Shown here in pieces: positions 1 through 27,128 of a stretch of 64,000 nt of DNA; position 1 is the first letter of the stretch; each line of letters opens with the position of its first letter. The position numbers and the translations under genes are program-made. Origin of the DNA: Diphasiastrum complanatum (Eukaryota > Streptophyta > Lycopodiopsida > Lycopodiales > Lycopodiaceae); NCBI GenBank assembly GCA_029204225.1, contig CM055100.1, positions 10,392,501 through 10,456,500 of the forward strand, read 5' to 3'. The notes under the pieces are model-generated. The model searched no databases. It was given only the letters and a program-made list of their open reading frames with translations, and was not told the origin of the DNA.

Positions 1-376
1 TGGGAAGACAAGGGGGGGGGGGGTATAACCTACAAGAGGTGACGGCTTGTGTTGTATTTGCGCCAATTTATGTCATTATAAATGAGCTTCCAATTTACAT
101 TATGCCAATATGAAAACTTGCCTGCATTATGATTGACATATTATAAGTAATAGAAGCAGGTGCTTGGACTCTAACCTCTACTTGTATATCTACAACCAAA
201 GAGCAACCCGAACTCTAGAACATGACTTCAATAGCTTTCCACAAGCTCATTCTCAAAACAACATCTGAAGCAAGCTAAACAATTTACAACATCGCACAGT
301 AAAAGAAAAAACATTAGACTTGACACAATAAACAAAACTTTATGCTCATGGCTAGATAGCTTAAGGTTCTACATAC
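1..376 (-). other. PIP5K intron, left part
   Basis: Intron sequence 3' of the last visible PIP5K exon. It has a poly-G run at 13-23 and is otherwise AT-rich with no recognisable feature. Confidence 0.5.
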
Positions 377-17269
<16,893 letters not shown>

Positions 17270-17759
17270 GGACTAAATTTGAACAGGAACAGGACGCTTG
17301 AGTCATCATTGAGGCGGTCCTTTGCCTGAACCTTTCCCTAAACTTGCCAGTGAATAGATAACTCCATGTAGCCCAAATTCCAATTCAGTTATGCCGCCTC
17401 ACATGAAGCACACTTTGCAATTGTGATTCCTTCTAATTCCTTGATGCAGTGGCCAAATCTATCACCTTGGCGTATTAAAGAATTTAACGTGTAAACAGTG
17501 TCGATTTGGACTTTCAATTGAAAAGAAAATCTCAATTAATGATCCTAACAGTATTCTTCCACGTAGAACACATATCTGCATACTCCTCGCAGTAGTACAC
17601 AAACATTGCATTTTATCCTTCCTCAAGAAAATTCAATGGCAAACGCGGTCACCTATCTTACTATATTGATATCGCTTTACGTTTTCCTCAACCAAACTAT
17701 CTAGGAGGGGAATCAAAACGCGACAGGGATCAGAATTGAGCAGATAGGCAAAGAGTGAT

Positions 17760-18300
17760 AGTTCCAGTCTCCAAATGATGAATTGCGCTTTGAATTGTTG
17801 GCCCGCGGACATCTCCTGCCCAGCAAACCGGTTGCAGAAAGACGAGTGCAAAATAGTACATCAAAAAGCATGGGAAATGCAAGAAAAATCACGGAAATGC
17901 GCGTGCGCATCGGGAGCATCGGAAAAGTGGGCCAAAGCCAAGCAAAAGAAGGCGCATTGGACGTACATGGATTTGCGTTGGCTTGCTGCTGCGGAAACAG
18001 AGAATCTGGAGACTAGATCCCCGAGGGTGTTAGCATGTGCATGATATCGCATCGATCACGCCCCCCAGCGCTCGTGCGAGCGAACGAACGCACGAACACG
18101 AGACACAGAGACACGAGAGAGGGAGAGAGAGAGAGAGAGAGAGAGGGGTGTCTCGAAGAAGCAGCATGAAAATTCAAAAGAAAAAGAGAGTATTTCGAGA
18201 GAGTTAAATTTTGGCGGAACTTGTTGATGGGTTCTGAGCATGGGATTGCATGGATACTCCTCTTATTAAAGGGAGGGGGCTACATAATGCTCTTGTTATA
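17760..18300 (-). promoter_or_regulatory. Probable PIP5K 5' UTR exon and core promoter region
   Basis: The only long GC- and CpG-rich stretch upstream of the start exon. On the minus strand it shows a CT-rich run (18118-18150) of the kind common in plant 5' leaders, and a TATAAC-like element near 18296. A splice acceptor candidate sits just before the ATG at 17269, which implies an upstream untranslated exon. No transcript evidence is available, so the exact start is unknown. Confidence 0.35.
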
Positions 18301-19300
18301 CCTGCAATATTCTCCCACTAGTATTATTAAACACTTCCCACTTATCCCAACTACCTCCACCTTGTGTAATGGCTTGTGAACTTGTGGCCCTACCCTCCCA
18401 TGATGCTCTAATTTCCTGTTTAAGATGTGCAATGTCTACATACCAATAGAGAGAGAGAGAGAGCAAAAGAGTGTCTCTTATGTGTTACACATAATAGAGT
18501 GAATTGGGGAGTAGTCATGCATGCCTTATGCTAAATCATGCACAGGGGGCGTATGGGCTGTTCATCACCCCCCCCAAACCCCCCTCTTGATTCCCGGTTA
18601 TCCCAGCCACCGGCTCCAGTGTCCCTGCGCCCGGGAACCGGCTCCTGGCTCTCGAGCCCCGGGCTCCCTACGCTTGACTCCCGAAGCGCACGCGGCAGCC
18701 ACCAGTATATCCCATAAGCAACTGGGGGAGCTATCCAATGAGCCATGTAACTTGAAACTCCCCCATTGACTTGCGTGTGTGTGGGAGCCCGGGAGACATG
18801 GCGCATGTGTCGGTGCCCATAGCTATTGCATAGTGTGTTGGCTACGTAAATTGGTGTGTCGATGTTAGTCATTTTGTGTTGGCTGCATGAAAATACTTTG
18901 AGGGAAATCCTTAGTCCATCACAAAACTCAAAGCAGCCTTGGAGGTAGGGATTAGCCTTGATGGCTAGAGAAATCAACAATTTAATAAGCATGACAAAAT
19001 TCACATTTGACTAGCCTAGGGGATTGTGGCAAAGGAGGCCCAAATGTTATGGGAGGGACATCAAGCCCTTACCCTTCCAAATCACTCGTGCCACATGTGC
19101 GGTTGATGTAATGTATTTCATGCTATTCAAGGCTCTCAATTTAATTTGACATTTTACAACATATAGGTATTGCTCATTGCACTACAGTGGAGGTGTCCGC
19201 CTGCATCCAAACACGTCACAAGTCCCACCCATCCACCAAAGACCCAGTAGATCCAATTGTAAGAGAAAACAAAGACAATGCTAGAATTCTAGCATAACAA
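18301..19300. other. Upstream region with a GC-rich island
   Basis: No gene recognised. Positions 18540-18690 are strongly GC-rich with short palindromes (GCCCGGGA, AGCCCCGGGCT). A 157-codon minus-strand frame crosses it (18531-19004) but matches nothing known to me and owes its length to base composition. Confidence 0.4.
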
Positions 19301-19339
19301 ACCAATGCTTTTGGATATTTTTCTTTAACCCTTATCACA

Positions 19340-19542
19340 ACAAAAAGAAAAACTTATAACGAAACAGAAGTAAATGAGTACAATAAGTTGCGGATCAAAG
19401 CCGCGTACTCTATGCTATCTCTGAGCGACTAAAATGAAAGTCTGAATTAATGCGCAATGCTTATAAGTAGTAGTGCAATATCAATCTCTAAAACAACTCT
19501 AAGAAATGAGCTAGAATGCTCAGGAGTGTTCAAGCTCGCAAG

Positions 19543-19618
<76 letters not shown>

Positions 19619-20244
19619 AACTATTCAAATGCTTCTGATAATTCTGATTTTCAATGAATCAGATGATTGAAACTGTATGAATATGAACAACTATTTATAC
19701 TAAGAAATTAGGTTGCGAAATGCGATCACCAGTTGGCTGGTGATCCGCTAGCATCCATTCGCTCCTTGTCATTGATTATTGATAAGCGGTGAAGTTGGCC
19801 GTAAACATTCTGCATAAATGAACAAAAACTGTAGCTTTGCAGAAATGAACTAAAACAGCCACAGGCGACACTGTCGGGTTTTTCGCGAAAAAGATGAAAA
19901 AGGAGAAGGTGCCCTTAAATCTCATTTAGGGTTGCCTCACACTTTGCTAGAGTCATTTCCTTAAAATTTGAGGCTCTTTGGAAAAAGCCAAAAATGTGAC
20001 ACTATGATTATACACGAGTGTCAAGCGAAAAATGCGAAAAAATGACACTGCATTTTTCAACGAGATTCTTGACAGGCGAAAAAGGAGACACTGTCATAAA
20101 CTCCGTGTAATTCTGCAGACTGTGTAAAAACACTTGTAATTCTGCAGACTGTGTAAACACACGAGAAAAATCACAAAACTGGATTAACAATGGATGAAGA
20201 TTAAAATTGATTAGACGATTGGTAAGAAGGAGAATAATCCAACA
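19340..20244 (-). repeat. 3' LTR of a minus-strand copia element
   Basis: On the minus strand it starts TGTTGGATTATTC at 20244, directly after a polypurine AAGGGGAG and the end of RNase H. The part 19345-19830, including a (GA)n array, is repeated at 24209-24635. The lower end is uncertain. Confidence 0.6.
19546..19616. repeat. (GA)n microsatellite, 71 bp
   Basis: A pure GA array inside the LTR. The homologous position at 24406-24424 has only 19 bp, so the array has expanded or contracted since duplication. Confidence 0.95.
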
Positions 20245-20250
20245 CTCCCC

Positions 20251-20550
20251 TTAATCTGAATCTTTGAATGCCTTGACCTTCAAACTTAGTTCTACACAAA
20301 ATCTTCTGTGTGATTCCAAACTTAATGCTTTGGTAAAAATATCAGCTGTCATATCTTGTGTTCTATAGTACTGCAATCTGACCTCTTCGTTGAGAACTTT
20401 GCTTCTGACGAAATGATACTTCAGTTCAATGTGCTTACTCCTGGAATGAAATCTAGGGTTGGTTGATAAAGCGATGGCACTTTGATTATCACAAAATAAT
20501 GTCATTGGAGCATATTGATTCAGACCGATATTTGAGAGTAAATTTCGCAA
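20251..20550 (-). pseudogene. Copia RNase H C-terminal fragment
   Basis: Reads LFCDNQSAIALSTNPRFHSR, SKHIELKYHFVRSKV and MTADIFTKAL, the standard C-terminal part of Ty1/copia RNase H, and ends shortly before the LTR. Upstream it joins gag-derived sequence instead of reverse transcriptase, so it belongs to an internally deleted element. Confidence 0.9.
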
Positions 20551-20599
20551 CGTTCCTGTTAATCAGAGTCATCACTGTTCTTCATAGTATTCATTGTCT

Positions 20600-20957
20600 T
20601 TCTTTTGTTGGTCTGGACTTCGTTCAAAAGCTTCACACCAAACAGGAAGCTTTATTTCGCACTTCGTACAAGGTGCTCAAGATGTTCCAGACTTTCTTGG
20701 AGGTCTGAGCTTCAAGCACATGGCTGATTTGCATGTCTAATATGTGAAGGATGATCAGCGCAAAAGCTTTACCATCCTTCAGCTTCCATCAGGAGATTGC
20801 AGCATCGTCGACTTTGGGTTTTGCCTCTGCACCTCTAACGATGTCATACAATTCCTTGGCCAGCCATTAGCACAGTTCTCATCTTAAATTTCCACAGATG
20901 ATAATTGGCTCCATCAAGCTTGCCCATGATAGGACTAGCTTTCCCTTGGGAATCCAT
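20600..20957 (-). pseudogene. Copia gag N-terminal fragment
   Basis: Begins MDSQGKASPIMGKLDGANYH at 20957 and matches the gag start at 61647 on the plus strand. A frameshift near residue 35 and stops follow. It lies 160 bp downstream of a primer-binding site and a 5' LTR, in the correct order for a minus-strand element. Confidence 0.8.
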
Positions 20958-21120
20958 GTGGATAGCTAGTCTAGGTGATAGTAACAACTATCAATGACTT
21001 ACGAATAAAAATCTAATGTAACTTACAGAACAATTATTCTATCGGCTAATGAAATCAGGTTTTGTGGAAAGCCTATCAGGCTATAGAAATAGCTCTGACA
21101 TAAAATTGCTTAAGTAATCA

Positions 21121-21139
21121 GATCCCTGCTCTGATACCA
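21121..21139 (-). other. Primer-binding site (initiator tRNA-Met)
   Basis: The minus strand reads TGGTATCAGAGCAGGG directly after the LTR end CCCAACA. This is the canonical copia PBS. Confidence 0.85.
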
Positions 21140-22067
21140 TGTTGGGAAAACTAAAGCAGGAGCAAATGCTAAAAAGCTGCCAATCCCTCGATGCGTGCAC
21201 TATTGATAACTAAGTAGGCGAACACAATAATAAATTAGAGTTGTGTGGTTGTGTGTAGAAGCAAAGAGTAGACAGTCAGACAAGTCAATCAAAAAATCAG
21301 ACAGAGAGTGGAAAGCATGCAATACTGATAAAATATGAACACAAAAATAGACAACACTTTATTCATATTAAATGTAATGAAGTACAAGTCATAAAATGCA
21401 GGTGAGCACAAGACAATTGTGGGCGAAAGCACGAGCTCACAAAGCTAACTACAATCTCTAAAAGCTATGAGCTTATTACTGACAATCCGTCTGAAGAGAG
21501 AATCGATGCATGAAAGCATCTATAGTGTCTGTCTCATTGAATCTGTGTATACTACATTGATACAATGGTTATCTATATACAATTTACATTTGTGCAAATG
21601 AAAGGCGTGAAGCTGCTATGCTGTCTATTGGAGATCGTGGGTGGCTGTCGTCATTGTCAAGTTAGTTTGCACAATACAAGAAGTGAGCGTGAGGAGGCTC
21701 CAACTTCAAAGTTTGTGGAAGGCGTCAGAACTGTGTGGCTTGCCTAGAGAAGAAGTCGAAGTCGATGACTTCAATGTCGATGGAGTTTGATGTCAGGACA
21801 TCGAGGGCTTTGATGTCGATGACGTGGACTTCAATGTCGACGAAGTTGATTATGCTTCTCACAAGAGCTCTATTTTGAACCTTCAACGATCGTCGAAGAC
21901 TTCAGACAAGGAAACCTCGGACAAGTCGAAGTTGGAAAAGTCGAAGGAAAACTGTCATTCACTTTCTGTGTATTTCTACAGACTATGTGACAATGCGAGT
22001 AAAAATGCAACAATGTGATTGGAAACATATTAACATGGGATTTAGGAGAGAAGAGATAAATCCAACA
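21140..22067 (-). repeat. 5' LTR of a minus-strand copia element, 928 bp
   Basis: Starts TGTTGGATTTATC at 22067 and ends CCCAACA at 21140, next to the PBS. The middle part (GCTGTCTATTGGAGATCGTGGGTGG-like) is related to the LTRs at 32.9-33.3 kb and 60.4-61.5 kb. It differs strongly from the presumed 3' LTR at 19.3-20.2 kb except at the ends, so the two are not a recent pair. Confidence 0.75.
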
Positions 22068-22084
22068 CCATTGGCATTCTCGAT

Positions 22085-22750
22085 CTTGTCCACAATGATC
22101 TATGTGGACCAATGTAGACTAGGTATTTTAGTGGTTGCTATTATTTTATTACCTTTATTGATGACTATAGTGAATGCATTTGGATTTATTTCATAAGCAA
22201 GAAATTTGATGCTTTTGCTAAGTTCGGGGAATTCAAGGTGTTAGTTGAACAGCAAACAAGATGTTGCATCAAGACTTTGAGATCTGATGGAGGTGGCGAG
22301 TATTTTTTAATAGAATCTATAGATTTTTACAAAGATCATTGGATCAAGAGGCAGACTACAATACCTTATTCACCACAAAAACATGGAGTTGCAGATGGAA
22401 GAACTGATCTATTATTGAGATGGCCAAGGCAATGCTCAAAAGTAAGGGTTTTATTGCCTGCAAAATCTTGCATCACAACATCTCACATCCTAAATCGGTG
22501 TCCTACAAAATTAGTGAAAGGTAAGACACCTCATGAAGCTTTTACTGAAAAGAAACCTAATATTTCTCACTCGAGAGTATTTGGTTGTGATGCTTATGCT
22601 TATATTCATGATGAGAAATGAAAAAAATTGGATGCAAAAGCTATCAAATGTATTTTTCTTGGATATGATGAGAAGGCCAAGGCATACATGTTGTATGACA
22701 TGAATGCACATGAGCTTATGATCTCAAGCGATGCTAAATTTGATGAGATT
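22085..22750 (+). pseudogene. Copia integrase fragment, plus strand
   Basis: Reads RCCIKTLRSDGGGEY (second catalytic Asp), then YSPQKHGVADG where the catalytic Glu is replaced, KGKTPHEAFTEKKPNISHSR and VFGCDAYAYIHDEK. A stop follows and IKCIFLGYDEKAKAY continues after it. It is sandwiched between minus-strand copia pieces. Confidence 0.85.
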
Positions 22751-22756
22751 TTTCCT

Positions 22757-23985
22757 GTCCCCTTCCTTTGTAGCTTGAGAGGCTACGATATACTCTGATT
22801 CAGTGGAAGATAGAGCTATCGAATATTGCTTGCGACTGTTCCAGGAAATTGGACCATTGTTGAGGAAGAATGTAAATCCGAAAGTAGATTTATGAGTGTC
22901 TACATCTCCTGCCCAGCTCGCATCTGTGTAACCACTGAGGAAATTGAGTTTGTCATTGTCTACTGCTCCATAACAAATGCAAAAGTCCATAGTAGCTCGA
23001 AGATATCTCATGACTCTGATAAGAGCCTTCCAATGTGTTATACCAGGATTAGTCATAAACTGACTAAGAGAGCTGACTGCAAAAGCTATGTCTGGCCTGG
23101 TACAGGTCAAGGCGTACTTAAGTGATCCTATAATAGAATGGTAAGGATACTCACACGTCTGCTGCTTCTCATGAATTGTTTGGGGACACTGGTCCTTTGA
23201 CAATTTGAGTCCTGGTTCCATTGGTGAGAGAGCCAACTTGCAATTGATCAAATTCTGACTAAAATATTGTATATGTACAGATGTTGTGTAATGTAGATCA
23301 ACTTCTGTTTTCTGTCTCCGTGGATTCGTATACCAAGGCAGAAATGAGCTTCGCCCAGATTGGTCATGTCGAATTCGGAAGATAGCATTGTCTTGGCTTC
23401 TTTTATCAAATCGGTACTGTTGCTGAAAGCAATATATCATCCACGTACAAAGTGATAATGATAAAAGACTGCTGCACTACTTTGAAGTAAATGTTTGAAT
23501 TTGAAGAGCTAGGTGTATAGCCGTGATCAATAAAGAAAGTATTGATCCTTTGAAAACATGCTCAAGCATATTGCTTCAAGCCATAAAGTGCCCTACGGAG
23601 TTTACACACATGATTGTGTTTACCCTCGATAATATAACCTTCGGATTGCACCATGTAAATGTCTTCTTTGATAGCTCCATTGAGATATGTTGTTTGTACA
23701 TCCATTTGATGTATTTCCAAATCTGCTGCAAAGGCAAATGATAGCAAAAGTCGAATAGAATAATGCTTGACTACTGGACTGAAGGTCTCAGTGTAATCGA
23801 CGTTGTATACCTGAGAAAAACCTCTGGCTACTAGTCGTGCCTTTCTTTTGTTGATGCTTCCATCTGCGTTGTACTTGACTTTGAAAATCCATTTGCAATC
23901 AACTACGTTTCTGCTGGCAGGTAATTTGACAATTGTCCACGTCTGGTTCTTGATAAGAGATGAATACTCTTTATCCATACCTTCT
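22757..23985 (-). pseudogene. Copia reverse transcriptase-RNase H, minus strand, broken
   Basis: From 23978: WTIVKLPASRNVVDCKWIFK, KARLVARGFSQVYNVDYTET, MDVQTTYLNGAIKEDIYM and LRRALYGLKQ. Frame changes follow around YVDD (23440-23460). Next come YHSIIGSLKYALTCTRPDIA, WKALIRVMRYLRA, SWAGDVDTHKS and SSTESEYIVASQATKEG. The frame breaks at about 22757, where it meets the plus-strand integrase fragment. Frameshifts near 23440 and 23550 show decay. Confidence 0.85.
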
Positions 23986-24217
23986 TTCCAGAGATCTGAG
24001 TCAGGCTAACTGAGTGCCTCTTGGACAGACGTCGGTTCCTGAACAAGATAGGCTGTAGACTCGTCGATATACCGGTTAGGTGGTCTGCTGGTCCTTGAAG
24101 ATCTTCTGGGTAATACATGAAGTTGATTGTTTCTATCATACTGTAGTTGTTAATGAAATAAACAATTGTTCTTCTGGAGAATACGTCAATAAAGGTAATG
24201 AAGTAGTATTGATTCAA
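23985..24217 (-). pseudogene. Copia integrase N-terminal fragment
   Basis: The minus strand reads YYFITFIDVFSRRTIVYFIN, the start of the integrase core, followed at once by unrelated frames. It is cut at about 24209 by the LTR-like repeat. Confidence 0.7.
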
Positions 24218-24640
24218 AATGAAACAGAAGTAAATGAGTATAATAAGTTGTGGATCGAAGCCATGTACTCTATGCTATCTCTAAGCAACTAAAATGAAAG
24301 TCTGAATTAATGCGCAATGTTAATAAGCAATAGCACAGTAGCAATCTCTAAAACAACTCTAAGAAGTGAGCTAGAATGCTCAAGAGTGTTCAAGCTCGCA
24401 AGCTTGAGAGAGAGAGAGAGAGAGCTTACTATTCAAATGCTTCTGATAATTCTGATTTTCAATGAATCGGATTATTGAAACTGTATGAATATGAACAGCT
24501 ATTAATACTAAGAAATTAGGTTGTCAAATGCGATCGCCAGTTGGCTGGTGATCCGCTGGCATCCATCCGGTCCTTGTCATTGATTACTGATAAGTGGTGA
24601 AGTTGGTCGTAAGCGTTCTGTCTGCATAAATGAATCAAAA
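24209..24640 (-). repeat. LTR fragment, second copy of 19345-19830
   Basis: A direct repeat with many shared blocks (AACAGAAGTAAATGAGTA, GAATTAATGCGCAATG, TCAAGCTCGCAAGCTTGAGA, CAGTTGGCTGGTGATCCGCT). A third, shorter copy (about 46020-46095) lies far away. With 19.3-20.2 kb it encloses the nested copia zone. Confidence 0.7.
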
Positions 24641-25423
24641 ATGTAATATCGATTATAAATAATTCCTTCACACTAACGAGGGTCAGTGATTGACCTCTGC
24701 TACACTACATGGCAGAGGCCAAACTTGATAATAACATATAAGAAAAATATCTTAGGTGTTGTGAAATCTTCTTTATGATGCACTAAGTTGTGCTCTTCTG
24801 GATGACTTGAACTTCCAAGAAGTGTAGAATATGGAACAATGTACCACTTATACAGTTTTATTGCTGGAGGAATGATATTTCTAAGATAAGTTATCATGTT
24901 TATTCTTGATAATCTTTGTTGTTGAGGTACAATCTCAATATGATGTCGTCAAATGAACTCATATAGTAGTACATAAGGAATCTTTAACAATGGGGCTCTA
25001 AAGATTTAGGAGGGCTAAATAAAAGTGTGTTTTTAAGATAAAATGTAGTAGGCAACACTTTCATTGTAATTAGGGGTTTCTGGGTAATATGCTACAAATC
25101 AACTGTATCAAAGACCAGAGTGCTATTCAAAAGATATGCCAGGAGGTTTTGGTCCATAGCAACCTTTTAGGTGGATGCATTGCAAGTGGACAACACAACT
25201 ACATAGACATTTTGGTCTTACAATGACTAGTAAATTTGGAAATCTGGACAATTTGATTTTGTTTCTTTTTTTTGGCTTGGTTGGTGCTTCAACCTATTGC
25301 AGCATGTCATCTTGATTCAAATTTCATGATACATACAACAACCTTTTTCATAACCACACCCTGTAAGGGAAAAGATGACTATCTATCGATGACTAGCTTT
25401 CTAGACTCAATTATCTAGTCCCC
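24641..25423. other. No gene recognised
   Basis: AT-rich sequence without readable domains or repeats. Confidence 0.4.
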
Positions 25424-25559
25424 GATTGCTATTTTAGCCTGATCTTCCCAAATAAGGTGCTATGTTGGTGTGCAACCAGTCAAATAGGGGGGATTGCTAT
25501 TTTAGCCTGATCTTCCCAAATAAGGTGCTATGTTGGTGTGCAACCAGTCAAATAGGGGG
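25424..25559. repeat. Perfect 68-bp tandem duplication
   Basis: Unit 1 is 25424-25491 and unit 2 is 25492-25559, identical by eye over the full 68 bp. A degenerate third part may follow (GTTGATGCACAACCTATCAAA). The identity shows that the event is recent. Confidence 0.9.
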
Positions 25560-25769
25560 CTCTGTTGATGCACAACCTATCAAATGCACTCAAATGATCG
25601 AGTGAATAGACCAGTCAAATGCCCTAGTCCCATAGAAGGTGCCACAATAATCGCCATCGTGGTAGCTGCAAACGTCTAGAATTTGGTTTTCTTTCATGGT
25701 CCATAATTTGTACCATGTCAAAAACATTCACTTGCAATAGAGAGAAACTGGGACTGCCTCTGCTATCAG

Positions 25770-25905
25770 GCAAAACTGGAGAAAATGAGATCACATCAGA
25801 CTGAAAAGATCATGAACAAGCTTGTTGCAGCTCACCGGCATGCAGAAAAATATGAAGCAGCTCAGGCTAAGCAAGCGGAACAGCTTGCTAAATCTAAAGA
25901 GCGAT
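25770..25905 (+). CDS. Remorin-like C-terminal exon, isolated
   Basis: After an acceptor CTATCAG the frame reads AKLEKMRSHQTEKIMNKL and then VAAHRHAEKYEAAQAKQAEQ. This is the coiled-coil Remorin_C signature (EK-MNKL-AAHR-AE pattern), which in remorins mediates oligomerisation and plasma-membrane association. A donor GTACTA follows 25905. Upstream and downstream remorin exons were not found nearby, so this is either one exon of a gene with long introns or a stray fragment. The expected RATGR ending is absent. Confidence 0.45.
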
Positions 25906-27020
25906 GTACTAAAACAATAATGATGTATGCAAGATTATTGTCCACCTACAACATTAGTATTACACAAGCATCACATAACATGCATATAATCAATACCTAA
26001 ATATAGGCTCAATTGCCCATCTCTGGATTGGAAACCAAACCGTGTTTTTGGAACAGTTCCAAATTTTTGCTGCATTCTGAAATATATGTACGACTTTTAT
26101 TTTTCTGCTGCAAGCTTTCTATAAGCCTGTAAGTTTGTTCTGTATGTTCTTCAATGGGATGCTCAAGGAAACGGTGAAGTTCTTGTGCCTGCAAACCACT
26201 ATCCTTTGGTGGGTGACAAAATCCAAGATTTCCTTTAAATCGCAGACCATTGTATGGAGTGTGAATTTGCTCCTACCACCTAGTTTGCAGTTTGTTCCGA
26301 CCACCTAGTTTACAGCTTGTTGCTTGCAAGGACTTGTGAGATTCCACAGACTTAAGGTTGGTCAATTTTTTCTATGAATTCCACAAGTAATAATACCAGG
26401 AATAGAGGCATCAGCCTGATATAATCCTTCTCAACTAATTAGCTAGTCTTGTACAAATTCTTGCTGAAGGTGATTACTGTGAACCCGAAAAGGCACTTCA
26501 ATAGTTAGTTTTGTTGCCTTAAGGGCAGGACCTTTTTATACAACTTCTTGATTACTAAGATGACACGTACATAAGTGACTTCTTTGTTGTATGCCTTCAT
26601 GTATAAACAGTACTGAAAATAACCAGATGATATGCTTTTTGGTGATTGCATTTCAGACACCTTTTTTGTGCAATTGATGGATTCTTAAGTGTTTAATGAT
26701 TTCTGAACTTCCGTTTTTTGTTAACTTGTCATTGATTCTGCGACATAGCCTCACAATTACTAGTTGCAGACCTGTCAACCTACACCACAATATGTAACCC
26801 TTCTCGATTGATAGAGTATATTTTACAAATTCTTGTCGAAGGTAATTACTAAGTAAAAATGTATCAATGTAGTTGAAAACATGTATTTAGGCTTGTCAAT
26901 TGTGTCTTCTCTTTGTGCTTTCTATTGAACAACTTTCACCCAGATCTCTTTGGAATAAAAAATTTCCCTACTTCACTACCAAGAAAATCACAATTCATAA
27001 CGATCTATAGTACATTGAGT
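25906..27020. other. No gene recognised
   Basis: No domain or RNA gene seen. A 3' continuation of the remorin-like exon was sought and not found. Confidence 0.35.
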
Positions 27021-27031
27021 CATTGCTCAAA

Positions 27032-27117
27032 ACAATCCAAGGGTCGGCTCACTTGGTTAGCTTGGCATCCAAAGTTTCTTTGGTCTCAAGTTCAAGCCTC
27101 CCTTGAAAACCAAGATG
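27032..27117 (+). mobile_element. Short tRNA-derived SINE, plus-strand copy
   Basis: An 86-bp body with an A-box-like GGCTCACTTGGTTAG and a B-box-like CAAGTTCAAGCCTC, ending AAAACCAAGATG. It is flanked by the 11-bp direct repeat CATTGCTCAAA at 27021-27031 and 27118-27128. It shares GCTTGGCATCCAAAGTTTCT with the 30.8-kb copy. Confidence 0.75.
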
Positions 27118-27128
27118 CATTGCTCAAA

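Noticed and set aside
18531-19004. A 157-codon minus-strand frame
   Set aside because: It crosses a GC-rich patch, matches no family I know and has no splice or promoter context.
20463-20708. Plus-strand frame across the RNase H fragment
   Set aside because: It is a shadow of the minus-strand gag and RNase H remains.
25424-25559. Possible CRISPR-like array
   Set aside because: Only two adjacent identical units with no spacers; a simple tandem duplication in a eukaryotic genome.
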